Source: Streptomyces sp. NBC_01549
Lineage (GTDB): Bacteria; Actinomycetota; Actinomycetes; Streptomycetales; Streptomycetaceae
Assembly (NCBI RefSeq): GCF_026339955.1
Contig: NZ_JAPEPW010000002.1
Span: 2,108,001 to 2,172,000, forward strand
Direction: 5' to 3'
Length of the DNA stretch: 64,000 bases
The translations under genes were made by a program, and so were the position numbers. Positions 24,056 through 32,475 of the stretch are shown piece after piece. How positions within the stretch are numbered: position 1 is the first letter of the stretch; the number at the start of each line of letters is the position of its first letter. A model generated the notes under the pieces. The model saw only the letters and a program-made list of their open reading frames with translations, made no database searches and was not told where the DNA came from.

Positions 24056-24901
24056 TCAGAGGCCGGCGGTCAGCAGTCCCCGTACCCGTCGGGCCGTGGT
24101 CTCGTCGCGGGCCGCAGTGAAGGGCAGCGCGTTGCCTCCCGTGATGCGGAAGGGTTCGCCCGTGAGGGTCAGGTGGGCGCCGCCCGCCTCCTCGACCAGG
24201 AGCAGGCCCGCCGCGTGATCCCAGGCCGCCTCCCATGAGAAGGCCGTGGCATCCAACTCGCCGCGGGCGATGGCCAGATACTCCAGGCCCGCCGAACCGC
24301 AGGGGCGCGGCCGCACGCCCTCGGTGCGCAGGCCGAGGAGGGCGCGCTTCTGCTCGTCGGTGGTGTAGTCCGGGTGCGAGGTGGCTATCTCGAGGTCACG
24401 GCCCGGCGTGGGCGGACCCGGGCGCAGCAGCTCGCCGTCGAGGCGGGCGCCCCGGCCGCGGACGGCGACGGCGAGCTGGTCGCGGGCCGGCGCATAGGTC
24501 CAGGACGCGTGGACGACTCCGCCCACCGCGAGCGCGACGAGCGTGCAGAAACCGGTGTCGCCGTGCACGAACTGGCGAGTGCCGTCGACCGGGTCGACGA
24601 TCCAGACCGGGGCCTGGCCCTGGATCGCCTCGTACGTCGCCGGATTGGCGTGGACCGCCTCCTCGCCGACCACGACCGAGCCGGGCAGCAGCTTGGCGAG
24701 CGCCTCGGTGAGGTACGCCTCGGCCTTGCGGTCGGCGTCCGTGACCAGGTCGTGCGGGCCGCTCTTCTCGTCGATCTCGTCCGCGGTCAGCTGCCTGAAG
24801 CGCGGCATGATCTCGGCGGCGGCCGCCTGCCGGACCGCTTCTTCGACGTCGGACGTGCGGTGCGCGAGAAACTCGTCGATGGTTTCGAATTCTTCGATCA
24901 T
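24056..24901 (-). CDS. Inositol-monophosphatase family phosphatase
   Basis: A 281-residue Mg-dependent phosphatase. Family motifs are KSGPHDLVTDADRKAEAYL, VVGEEAV, WIVDPVDGTRQFVHG (first and second metal-binding signature) and WDHAAGLLLVEEAGG near 205-219. Members hydrolyse inositol-1-phosphate, histidinol phosphate or PAP; the sequence alone does not decide. ATG 24901 (MIEEF) gives the usual length. It stands alone with the same orientation as the gamma-glutamyltransferase upstream. Confidence 0.9.
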   Translation of the reverse strand: MIEEFETIDEFLAHRTSDVEEAVRQAAAAEIMPRFRQLTADEIDEKSGPHDLVTDADRKAEAYLTEALAKLLPGSVVVGEEAVHANPATYEAIQGQAPVWIVDPVDGTRQFVHGDTGFCTLVALAVGGVVHASWTYAPARDQLAVAVRGRGARLDGELLRPGPPTPGRDLEIATSHPDYTTDEQKRALLGLRTEGVRPRPCGSAGLEYLAIARGELDATAFSWEAAWDHAAGLLLVEEAGGAHLTLTGEPFRITGGNALPFTAARDETTARRVRGLLTAGL

Positions 24902-24988
24902 GGCTCCATGACAGCACGCGCCACTGACAATCCCCACCCCTCCGGTGCACTCCGGGTGGAATCGCCGTGAATTCCCGGAGTGCGCTGC

Positions 24989-26809
24989 TCAGCGTCCCAC
25001 CGCGTACCCCTGCATCCCTCGCGGGTTCGCCGCCGCCGACAGCACACCGGTCTGCGGATCCCGGGCGACCGCGCACAGCCGGCCCTCGGACCAGGCCTCG
25101 GCGACCTGGACGTCATGGCCGCGACGGCGCAGCTCCTCGACGACCGCCTCGTCCGTGCGGGACTCGACCGTGAGGCTGCCGGGCCGCATGCCGCGTGGGT
25201 AGAACGAGCCCGGGAAGCTGTCGTTGTGCCAGTTCGGGGCGTCGATCGCGCCTTGGAGGTCGAGCCCGCCGCGTACCTCGGCGCGCAACGCCACGGCGAG
25301 GAAGAAGTGGGTCTGCCACTGGTCCTGCTGGTCGCCGCCCGGGGTTCCGAACGCCATGACCGGCACTCCGTCACGCAGTGCCAGCGAGGGTGTCAGCGTC
25401 GTACGGGGACGCCGACCGGGGGTGAGGGAGTTGGGCAGCCCCTCGTCCAGCCAGGCCATCTGGAGCCGGGTGCCGAGCGGGAAGCCCAGCTCGGGGACGA
25501 CCGGGTTGGACTGCAGCCAGCCGCCGCTGGGGGTGGCCGCGACCATGTTGCCCCAGCGGTCGACGACGTCGAGGTGGCAGGTGTCGCCCCGGGTGCCGCC
25601 GTCCCGGGCCACTTCGGGTTCCCCGGCGGTCCTGGCGACGGTGGGCTCGCCCGCGCCCGGCACCGCCAGCGCGTCGAATCCGGGCTCCCCGGTGGCCACC
25701 CCGCGCGCGTGGCCGCTCATCGCGGGGGTGCGCCCTCCGGGGCTGCCGGGGCGCAGCTCGCGGGAGGCCTTGTGCCCGATGAGGGCGCGCCGCTCGGCGT
25801 TGTACTCCGGCGACAACAGCTCGTCGAGGGGCACCTCGGCCGCGTCGCCGTACCAGGCCTCCCGGTCGGCCATGGCGAGCTTGCAGCCCTCGACGAGCAG
25901 GTGGACGTACTCCGCGGAGCCGTACCGCGGCAGCTGAGGCGGGAGCAGGGCGAGCTGCTGGAGGAGGACCGGGCCCTGGCTCCAGGGGCCGGCCTTGCAC
26001 AGGGTCCAGCCGCGCCAGTCGTACGTAGCGGGAGCCTCGTAGCTCGCGGACCAGGAAGCCAGGTCGGTGGCCGTCAGGGTGCCGGTGTGGTGCTTTCCGC
26101 TGGTGTCCATGGTGGGCCGCCGGGCCTGCCGCACCAGGGCCTCGGCGATGAAGCCCGAGCGCCAGACGCGGCGCGCGGCCTCGATCTGCGCGACGCGGCC
26201 GGCCTCTTTGGAGACCTCGTCGAGCAGCCGGCGCCAGGTCGCGGCGAGGGCGGGGTTGCGGAACAGTTCGCCGGGGCCCGGCGCCTTCCCGCCGGGCAGA
26301 TACACCTCGGCCGACGAGGTCCACTCGGTCTCGAAGAGTTCACGCACCGACTCCACGGTCTCGCCGACCCGCTCGACGGGCGGGTGCCCGTCCTGCGCGT
26401 ATCCGATGGCGTACTTCATGACGTCGGCGAGGGACCTCGTGCCGTGGTCGCGCAGGAGCAGCATCCACGCGTCGAAGGCGCCGGGCACGGCGGCGGCGAG
26501 TGGCCCGGTACCGGGTACGAGATCCAAACCGAGTCCCCTGTAGTGGGCGATCGTCGCCCCGGCGGGCGCGACGCCCTGCCCGCACAGCACACGCACCTCG
26601 CCGACCGCCGGGGCGAGGATGATCGGGACCTCGCCGGCGGGTCCGTTGAGGTGCGGCTCTACCACGTGCAGCACGAAGCCCGCGGCGACGGCGGCGTCGT
26701 AGGCGTTGCCGCCGTCCTCCAGCACGGCCATCGCCGACTGCGAGGCGAGCCAGTGCGTGGAGGACACCATGCCGAAGGTGCCCTGGAGGGTGGGACGGGT
26801 CGTGAACAT
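24989..26809 (-). CDS. ggt: Gamma-glutamyltransferase, cytosolic type
   Basis: A 606-residue Ntn-hydrolase precursor. The autoprocessing Thr lies in RGDTCHLDVVDRWGN (T410) and becomes the nucleophile of the small subunit; GGW and GTPGGDQQDQW follow. The motif has TCH where TTH is usual. A Gly/Pro/Ala-rich linker of about 50 residues precedes the cleavage site. There is no signal peptide, so unlike the second copy at 58492 it may act inside the cell. AGAGG precedes the ATG at 26809; ATG 26839 is an alternative. Confidence 0.9.
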   Translation of the reverse strand: MFTTRPTLQGTFGMVSSTHWLASQSAMAVLEDGGNAYDAAVAAGFVLHVVEPHLNGPAGEVPIILAPAVGEVRVLCGQGVAPAGATIAHYRGLGLDLVPGTGPLAAAVPGAFDAWMLLLRDHGTRSLADVMKYAIGYAQDGHPPVERVGETVESVRELFETEWTSSAEVYLPGGKAPGPGELFRNPALAATWRRLLDEVSKEAGRVAQIEAARRVWRSGFIAEALVRQARRPTMDTSGKHHTGTLTATDLASWSASYEAPATYDWRGWTLCKAGPWSQGPVLLQQLALLPPQLPRYGSAEYVHLLVEGCKLAMADREAWYGDAAEVPLDELLSPEYNAERRALIGHKASRELRPGSPGGRTPAMSGHARGVATGEPGFDALAVPGAGEPTVARTAGEPEVARDGGTRGDTCHLDVVDRWGNMVAATPSGGWLQSNPVVPELGFPLGTRLQMAWLDEGLPNSLTPGRRPRTTLTPSLALRDGVPVMAFGTPGGDQQDQWQTHFFLAVALRAEVRGGLDLQGAIDAPNWHNDSFPGSFYPRGMRPGSLTVESRTDEAVVEELRRRGHDVQVAEAWSEGRLCAVARDPQTGVLSAAANPRGMQGYAVGR

Positions 26810-27132
26810 ACGGCCTCTCACCTCACTGTTTCCGCTCATCGGACGGATCGGTCGGCGCTCGGGACCGGTCCTGGGGTGAATCTGGGGAGTTCGGGCCGGA
26901 AGTCTCCTCCCTGCGCTCCCCCGGCAGGCTATCGATCGCCCCGCGTCCCCTCTCGCGTGACCTTCCCTCAACTCCCCCACGCGCGAGGGGCCCGGAGAAT
27001 CCGCACAAGAGTGCCACACGGGCTGCACACAGGCTTTCGAAAGCCTCGTTAGGTTGCTGGCTGTTCGATCCCACGTACGGACGTGACCCTGCCCCCGCAG
27101 GGCGACGGCATGCCAACTCAGGAAGACCGCAA
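26810..27132. other. Divergent intergenic region
   Basis: This separates the minus-strand ggt gene from the plus-strand zinc-ribbon gene. It must hold both promoters. No clear palindrome, riboswitch or small gene was seen. Confidence 0.4.
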
Positions 27133-27990
27133 ATGGACTACTGCTCCTCGTGTCGCCGGCATCTCAATGGCGCTCTGGTGTGTCCCGGGTGCGGTGCCTA
27201 CGCACCGGACATCGCACCGGCCACCGCCGACGATGGCATCGTCCCGACCTGGGCCGGCATGGCGACAACGGGCACGACGGTGAGCGCATCGGTGCCGTGG
27301 GAGTCCACGGCCTCGGACATGTGGCACGACGGCCGCTTTCGCGACGAGGCAGCGGGCGAGGCCGACCTGGAGGAGACCCCGCAGACCGACCCGTACGACG
27401 GCTTCGAGGGCGCGACGCCCGCACCGCGAGGGCGGGCGGCGCGGCGTCGCCAGATGGCCCGCTGGAAGAAGAACCAGCGCCGGGCGGTGGTCGCGACCGC
27501 CGTCGCACTCGTCGGAGGCGGCCTGACCGTCGCCGGGATGGACCGGCACTCCGCCGGCCGGGCAGAGGCGGCCACCGCGCCGGACATCACGACCATGGGC
27601 ACCGCGGACGAACAGGCGACCGAGCAGCCCCCAGCGTCGTCGGTACAACCCGAACGTCACCGGTCCTCGCCCACTCCCCCCGCGCAGTCGCCCGTGGCCG
27701 AGCTCACGCGCCGGCAGCCCGCCGCCACCCTGCCCCACAGCACGTCGCGGAGCGCTCGGCCGTTCGCCGCCGCCTCTCCTGATCCAACGACGACGTCGGT
27801 GACCTCTCAACCTCGGACCGTCTCCCCGTCCTCCGTCGCAGCGGTGCCCCACCACGCCGGTACGGGGGCGAACCAGACGTCCACGTCTACTGGCGCGGAT
27901 GACACGGCGCCGGGAACACCGCAGGCGAGCCCCTCGCCGACAGCGACTTCACCCTCGCACATCTGCCTGCTTCTGGTGTGCCTCGGCTGA
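27133..27990 (+). CDS. SCO2400-like zinc-ribbon membrane-anchored protein
   Basis: A 285-residue protein of no known function. The first 20 residues form a zinc ribbon (C4, C7, C17, C20 in MDYCSSCRRH and VCPGCG). A basic patch RAARRRQMARWKKNQRR at about 98-114 precedes one transmembrane helix (about 116-134). The outer part is Ser/Thr/Pro-rich and disordered, ending with HICLLLVCLG. This cytoplasmic zinc ribbon, helix and disordered tail resemble the streptomycete SCO2400 family. It could be a membrane-bound sensor or anti-regulator, but this is speculative. Confidence 0.78.
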   Translation: MDYCSSCRRHLNGALVCPGCGAYAPDIAPATADDGIVPTWAGMATTGTTVSASVPWESTASDMWHDGRFRDEAAGEADLEETPQTDPYDGFEGATPAPRGRAARRRQMARWKKNQRRAVVATAVALVGGGLTVAGMDRHSAGRAEAATAPDITTMGTADEQATEQPPASSVQPERHRSSPTPPAQSPVAELTRRQPAATLPHSTSRSARPFAAASPDPTTTSVTSQPRTVSPSSVAAVPHHAGTGANQTSTSTGADDTAPGTPQASPSPTATSPSHICLLLVCLG

Positions 27991-28121
27991 GCGCGTCGAG
28001 CCGCGCCACCTGGTGCCGCGTGAAGGAAGACACACGCGCCGCCGCGCATACGCGAGTGCGGAGGGAGCCCACGGGGACCGCAGGCTCCCTCCGCACCGTC
28101 TCGGACTCGGGCTCGGGCTCC

Positions 28122-28553
28122 TCAGAGCTTCCCGCCGATCTCGCATGCCTGGCACGGCGGTCGGCCGCAGGTGCACTGCGTGATGGCTTCGAGGACGTCG
28201 CGATCGTGGTAGAGGCATTCGTCCTTGCAGGTGTGACGCGGGATGAATCCCGCCGGGATCTCACCGGGCCACGGCTCGTGACCGTCCCGGCAGCGGGCGA
28301 ACCGCTCGGGGTCGGTGGAGTGCAGGTCGTGCATGCTCGACCGCGCCTCGTCCTCCAGCTTCCGCACCCGCTCCACCAGACTCTTCAGCTCGGTGGCGAT
28401 GCTGGAGTACCGGTCGGCGCCGGTCCTTACGTGTGCGGCCCGCAGTGCCATCGCCGCGTTGCCCAAAAACCGGCCGGCATCCTGAAGATCGGTCACGTGA
28501 TGCAACTGAATGCCGTTCACGCCCCGGACCCACACGGCGTCCATGCTGCTCAC
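28122..28553 (-). CDS. Hypothetical protein with Cys-rich C-terminus
   Basis: A 143-residue cytoplasmic protein. The middle (about 50-80) is a predicted helix of coiled-coil type, ELKSLVERVRKLEDEARSS. The C-terminus has two cysteine groups, HTCKDECLYHD and CTCGRPPCQAC, likely to bind metal. GTG at 28553 follows GGTGG. No family was recognised. It is convergent with the SCO2400-like gene and stands alone. Confidence 0.6.
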   Translation of the reverse strand: MSSMDAVWVRGVNGIQLHHVTDLQDAGRFLGNAAMALRAAHVRTGADRYSSIATELKSLVERVRKLEDEARSSMHDLHSTDPERFARCRDGHEPWPGEIPAGFIPRHTCKDECLYHDRDVLEAITQCTCGRPPCQACEIGGKL

Positions 28554-28725
28554 TGATCCACCTTTCCGGCGTTCGCCTTGATTATCTTGCGAAACAGTAT
28601 GCGTGGCGCCGATGCCTCCGCATAGAAAAAATTTGTCTATTTAGCAAACTAAAGGTCTCGGTCGCGTCCTGCCAGCAGATTCGGGGTGAGTCCGCTCACA
28701 GGAGTCATGGGCTCACAACAGGCAC

Positions 28726-28776
28726 GACACGGCCGAAGGTCCATTGCCCACTCAGTGATGGATCTTCGGCCGCGTC
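28726..28776. terminator. Long hairpin, probable terminator
   Basis: The arms are GAC-A-CGGCCGAAG-GT-CCAT (28726-28744) and ATGG-AT-CTTCGGCCG-C-GTC (28758-28776), with a 13-nt loop. It may end the minus-strand formate dehydrogenase transcript or the plus-strand readthrough. Confidence 0.65.
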
Positions 28777-28816
28777 TTCCCATTGATCTTCTGCTGATTT
28801 CCTGACCGCCGTCTGT

Positions 28817-28908
28817 TATTGAGCCGGAATTAACAGGCTGCCTGTCCGTAAGGCCCTGATCAGAGGCGTCGCTGTTACTGGCGGCAACCGCTCCGTTCCG
28901 GCTCAATA
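28817..28908. repeat. 92-bp element with 13-bp perfect terminal inverted repeats
   Basis: TATTGAGCCGGAA at 28817-28829 is exactly inverted as TTCCGGCTCAATA at 28896-28908. The 66 bp between contain a smaller hairpin (ACAGGC-T-GCCTGT). It begins 5 bp after the formate dehydrogenase stop. It could be a structured 3' UTR or a miniature inverted-repeat element; no target duplication is obvious. Confidence 0.65.
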
Positions 28909-28912
28909 TGCG

Positions 28913-30076
28913 TTATCCGGCGACCGTGTAGGAGCGCGCTCCTGTCCCGGCAAGCCCACCACCGTCGACGATCAGGTACTCCGGGCGGATGGGGCGCCCG
29001 TCGAACCAGCATTCCAGGATCTCCCGGGTACCGGCCGCGTAGCGGGCCTGCGCCGAGAGGGTCGAACCGGACACGTGCGGCGTCATCGCCTCGTACGGCA
29101 TGGTGCGCCAGGGATGGTCGGGCGGCGGCGGCTGCGGATACCAGACGTCACCGGCGTAACCGGCCAGTTGGCCGCTGTTGAGGGCCCGCACCACGGCGTC
29201 CCGGTCGACGATGAGCGCGCGTGCGGTGTTGACGATGTACGCGCCGCGCTTCATGGCGCCGATCAGGTCGTCGTCGAAGAGGTTCTGCGTCTGGGGATGC
29301 AGCGGAGTGTGGATCGAGAGCACGTCGACCGAGGAGGCCAGCGAACGCACGTCGGGATGCCAGGTCAGCTCCAGCTCCTCTTCGACCTCCTTGGGCAGCC
29401 GGTGCACGTCGTAGTAGTGCAGCTTGACGTCGAACGGCTTGAGGCGGCGCAGTACCGCCTGGCCGATACGGCCGGAGCCGAGGACGCCGACGTCCATGCC
29501 TTCGAGGTCGTAGGCGCGCGAGACGCTGTCGGCGATGTTCCACCCCTTCTTCGCGGTCACCCAGTCGTGGGCCGGCATGTAGTTGTGCACCAGGGTGAGG
29601 ATCTGCATGACGGCGTGCTCGGACACGCTGATGCTGTTGCTGTAGGTCACCTCCGCCACTGTCATGCCGTGGGCGATGGCGCTCGGCAGGTCGACATGGT
29701 CCGACCCGATCCCAGCAGTGATCGCGAGTTTGAGCCGGGGGGCGAAGGCGATCCGCTCGGGGGTCAGATACGCGGGCCAGAAGGGCTGCGAGATCACCAC
29801 GTCCGCATCGGGCAGCTCGCGGTCCAGGGTGGAGTCCGGCGCTTCCTTGTCGCTGGTGACGACATAGGTGTCGCCTCGGTCCTCCAGGAACCGGCGTAGT
29901 CCCAGTTCTCCCGAGACGCAGCCGAGGAGCTGTCCCGGGGTGAAATCTTTGGTTTGTGGGGTCGGCGCTGTCTGACCGCCCGGATATCCGGTGATGGCCG
30001 GAATCTCGTCGCGGGCGTAGTCGGGAGGATAACCGCCCACGGGGTCGGGATAGAGCACCGCAAGGATCTTTGCCAT
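28913..30076 (-). CDS. fdh: NAD-dependent formate dehydrogenase
   Basis: A 387-residue metal-independent formate dehydrogenase (formate + NAD+ to CO2 + NADH). It closely follows the well-known Pseudomonas enzyme: YPGGQTAPTP, FTPGQLLGCVSGELGLR, SQPFWPAYLTPERIA, AGIGSDHVDLPSAI, catalytic Asn in SNSISVSEHAV, Arg in NTARALIVDRDAV, and His in MTPHVSGSTLSAQARYAAG. The Asp in YYDVHR favours NAD over NADP. GGAGGA precedes the ATG. The formamidase, AmiS and FmdB genes 1-4 kb away suggest that its formate comes from formamide. Confidence 0.95.
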   Translation of the reverse strand: MAKILAVLYPDPVGGYPPDYARDEIPAITGYPGGQTAPTPQTKDFTPGQLLGCVSGELGLRRFLEDRGDTYVVTSDKEAPDSTLDRELPDADVVISQPFWPAYLTPERIAFAPRLKLAITAGIGSDHVDLPSAIAHGMTVAEVTYSNSISVSEHAVMQILTLVHNYMPAHDWVTAKKGWNIADSVSRAYDLEGMDVGVLGSGRIGQAVLRRLKPFDVKLHYYDVHRLPKEVEEELELTWHPDVRSLASSVDVLSIHTPLHPQTQNLFDDDLIGAMKRGAYIVNTARALIVDRDAVVRALNSGQLAGYAGDVWYPQPPPPDHPWRTMPYEAMTPHVSGSTLSAQARYAAGTREILECWFDGRPIRPEYLIVDGGGLAGTGARSYTVAG

Positions 30077-30386
30077 GGCCGTCCTCCATCGGTGGGGCCG
30101 TCGCTCCGGCTGAACCGATCGGGTACCGATGATCTTGAATTTTAGTTGAGCACCCGTTGCCGCGGCAATCCCCGCGGATATTATCGAGGTGAGCCAGTGG
30201 ATAAGGATGCGGATATTCGGCGAGGCCTGCGGCAGGAGTTCGGGCGGCAGTGTGTACCGACCCGTGTTCTGTACGTAGGCTTCTGATGCGGGCGAACGAA
30301 TCCGGGCCCGAGAGGGAAAGCCTCACCTCGCCGAGCCCCAGCCGGGAGGCGGTCCCACACCGTCACGCGAGCCGTTCCGCTCACGT

Positions 30387-30833
30387 CTGCGCAAGGGCGT
30401 CCTGGCGGCGGTCGCGGTCGGCGGCGTTCTGGGCGGGTCGGCCCGTTACGTACTGGGACTGACGTTTCCCACTCCTCGGGGGACGTTTCCGTTGACGACG
30501 TTCGCCATCAACGTGTCCGGTGCGTTCCTGTTGGCGCTGCTGCTCGTGTACGTACTCGAGATCTGGCCGCCGACCCGGTACGTGCGACGACCGTTCGCCG
30601 GCGTCGGGTTCCTCGGCGCCTTCACCACTTTCTCGACATGGATGGTCGACACCGATCGCCTTCTGGGTCACGGCCATTACACGGTCGCGGCGTTGAACGT
30701 CTTCGGCAGTCTGTCCGCCGGCCTGGCCGCCACCGTTCTGGGCCCGGCGATCGGCAGAGTGGCCCTGGCCCGACGGTTGCGGCTCGCCGCGCGGCACGGC
30801 CACGCCCGCCGGTACGGCTGGTGGGTCCGGTGA
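30387..30833 (+). CDS. crcB: CrcB-type fluoride channel subunit 1, start uncertain
   Basis: A CrcB/Fluc membrane protein: GGVLGGSARYVLG, NVSGAFLLALLLVY and GFLGAFTTFSTWMVD are family motifs. The reading frame is open from the TAG at 30276 but contains no ATG, GTG or TTG until TTG 30492, which would remove the first helix. CTG at 30387 is given as the start; alternatively ATG 30286 in another frame plus a one-base frameshift near 30317 would supply the N-terminus. Partner of the second CrcB gene, which overlaps it by 4 bp; Fluc channels are dimers, often heterodimers in Gram-positives. Confidence 0.75.
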   Translation: MRKGVLAAVAVGGVLGGSARYVLGLTFPTPRGTFPLTTFAINVSGAFLLALLLVYVLEIWPPTRYVRRPFAGVGFLGAFTTFSTWMVDTDRLLGHGHYTVAALNVFGSLSAGLAATVLGPAIGRVALARRLRLAARHGHARRYGWWVR

Positions 30834-31198
30834 TCACCCTGCTCGCCGTCGGTGCCGCGGCCGCGGTCGGGGCAGTCACACGTTACGTCCTCGACCAGTA
30901 CGTGCAGTACCGACGCCCGGGCCTGTTCCCGCGCGGCACGTGGCTGATCAACATCACCGGTTCGTACGTGCTGGGCATCGTGATGGGCCTCGGCGCCCGG
31001 CACGGACTGTCGGACCAGGCTGTACACATTGCCGGGGTCGGATTCTGCGGCGCCTATACGACGTTCTCCACATTCAGTTACGAGTTGGTCCACCTGCGCG
31101 AGAAGGGACACGTCAGAAAGTCCCCTCTGTACGGCGCTTCGAGCCTCGTGGTGGGTCTGTCGGCGGCAGCGGCGGGGCTCGCCATCGGGTCGTTCTGA
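30830..31198 (+). CDS. crcB: CrcB-type fluoride channel subunit 2
   Basis: A 122-residue, four-helix protein with the family motifs GAVTRYVLD, LINITGSYVLGIVMG and GFCGAYTTFSTFSYE, the last holding the phenylalanine and threonine/serine residues that line fluoride pores. GTG at 30830 overlaps the TGA of the first subunit (GTGA), so the pair is coupled. It exports fluoride from the cytoplasm. The pair is close to the formate/formamide genes, but no fluoride riboswitch was recognised. Confidence 0.9.
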   Translation: MITLLAVGAAAAVGAVTRYVLDQYVQYRRPGLFPRGTWLINITGSYVLGIVMGLGARHGLSDQAVHIAGVGFCGAYTTFSTFSYELVHLREKGHVRKSPLYGASSLVVGLSAAAAGLAIGSF

Positions 31199-31343
31199 GA
31201 AAGGACAGGCCCAGCCGTCAGGGACTTGACACGTGGATCTACGAGACGTCTCCTTGAATGTAGGAAACATGCTGTGGCGTACGCCTATCCGGGCACGCCA
31301 CAGGCGCTCGGGTCGGCCAGCCACCGACATCCGGAGGCTGTTG

Positions 31344-31622
31344 ATGGCAATCTATGAATATCTATGCAGCCGCTGTGGGCCCTTCGATGTGAAGTTGGAA
31401 ATCGGGACGGCGCCCAAAGCTTATGGTTGCCCTGTTTGCGCAGGCGCTGCGAGACGTGTGTATTCCTCGCCCGGTCTCTCGCTGACCCCGAACGCGGTCG
31501 CCGCCCTCCATTTCCGGGAGGAGCAGGCGCGTGAAGCCCCGGCAGTAGTCTCCCAAGTGCCGCCACGCAGAGGGGTGCCACGGCACCCGCACCCCGCACT
31601 CCCGCGGCTGCCGCGTCTCTGA
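31344..31622 (+). CDS. FmdB-type zinc ribbon regulatory protein
   Basis: A 92-residue protein beginning AIYEYLCSRCGPFDV with CxxC at residues 7-10 and CPVC near 31-34, the FmdB zinc ribbon found next to formamidase genes. It is thought to regulate amidase expression, though this is weakly established. The Arg/Pro-rich tail (PPRRGVPRHPHPALPRLPRL) is probably disordered. GGAGG lies 6 nt before the ATG. The amide channel gene follows after 192 bp. Confidence 0.85.
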   Translation: MAIYEYLCSRCGPFDVKLEIGTAPKAYGCPVCAGAARRVYSSPGLSLTPNAVAALHFREEQAREAPAVVSQVPPRRGVPRHPHPALPRLPRL

Positions 31623-31729
31623 GGGCGGTGGTCGACAAGGCAGAACGTCTCATGCGGGTTTCGGCATCGGAACACGACGTCGTTCCCGTAGCGGTGCGCG
31701 GAATGCGGAATCACGCGACGCGGGCCGGG

Positions 31730-31750
31730 TGCCGAGCCGTGTGCTCGGCA
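31730..31750. promoter_or_regulatory. Hairpin in the fmdB-amiS gap
   Basis: TGCCGAGC-CGTGT-GCTCGGCA is a perfect 8-bp stem with a 5-nt loop, 65 nt before the GTG of the AmiS/UreI gene. It could be an attenuator or mark the end of the fmdB transcript. Confidence 0.5.
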
Positions 31751-31814
31751 ACTCATCGACGGCCAGGGCGCCACGCGATTACGTCCCCCACGCGGACTTA
31801 GGAGGTGTGTCCCC

Positions 31815-32450
31815 GTGGGAAACGTGGGACTACTCTTTGTCGGTGCTGTGCTGTTCTTGAACGGGCTGTTGCTGCTGGGGAAGGTCGACGCCAAGTCCGC
31901 AGCAGTGTTCAACCTCTTCGTGGGCGGACTGCAGGTGCTGACGCCGACCTACCTCATCTTCACGGCCGGCGATGACCACCTGAAGATTCTGGCGGCATCC
32001 GGAATCTATCTGTTCGGATTCACCTACCTCTATGTAGGCATCGTCCTGCTCGCCGGAATCGACAACATCTGTGTCGGCTACTACTCCCTCTTCGTGGCGA
32101 TCGTGGCCCTTGGGTATTCGTTCGTCAACTTCCACCTCTTCAAGGACTACCCGTTCGGAGTCATTTGGCTGTACTGGGCCTTCCTGTGGTTCCTGTTCTT
32201 CCTGCTGCTCGGTCTCAAGAAGACGGGGTTGTCCGACTACACGGGCTGGGTGACGGCGATCGAGGGCTGGGTCACGGGTGTCATTCCCGCGGCGCTGCTG
32301 CTTTCCGGTTACTGGAAGCACACCACGGAGATCGCCATCGCCCTCGGAGCCCTCGGTGTCGTCGTGTTCGCGGCGCTGTGGCCGCTCACCAGGAAACCGC
32401 GGCAGTCGGCCCCGACGGAATCGGCCGGAAGTACAGGCACAACATCCTGA
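31815..32450 (+). CDS. AmiS/UreI-type amide channel
   Basis: A 211-residue protein with six transmembrane helices (first GLLFVGAVLFLNGLLLLG), matching the AmiS/UreI family of proton-gated urea channels and short-chain amide transporters. Conserved segments include GVIWLYWAFLWFLFFLLLGL and TGWVTAIEGWVTGVIPA. It should carry formamide or related amides across the membrane. GTG at 31815 follows GGAGGTGTGTCCCC. The formamidase gene starts 25 bp downstream, so they are co-transcribed. Confidence 0.92.
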   Translation: MGNVGLLFVGAVLFLNGLLLLGKVDAKSAAVFNLFVGGLQVLTPTYLIFTAGDDHLKILAASGIYLFGFTYLYVGIVLLAGIDNICVGYYSLFVAIVALGYSFVNFHLFKDYPFGVIWLYWAFLWFLFFLLLGLKKTGLSDYTGWVTAIEGWVTGVIPAALLLSGYWKHTTEIAIALGALGVVVFAALWPLTRKPRQSAPTESAGSTGTTS

Positions 32451-32475
32451 CCGGATCAAAAAATGAGAGGCTGTC

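Larger units (their letters stand above)
28554..28912. other. Structured intergenic region with an AT-rich patch
   Basis: No gene is seen. About 28620-28655 is strikingly AT-rich for this genome (CATAGAAAAAATTTGTCTAT and onward). Two inverted-repeat structures follow at 28726-28776 and 28817-28908, just beyond the 3' end of the formate dehydrogenase gene. Confidence 0.6.

Noticed and set aside
30077..30386. Possible fluoride riboswitch before crcB
   Set aside because: CrcB genes often carry one, but the conserved GGNGATG and TGATGACGCC-type segments were not found in the right order.
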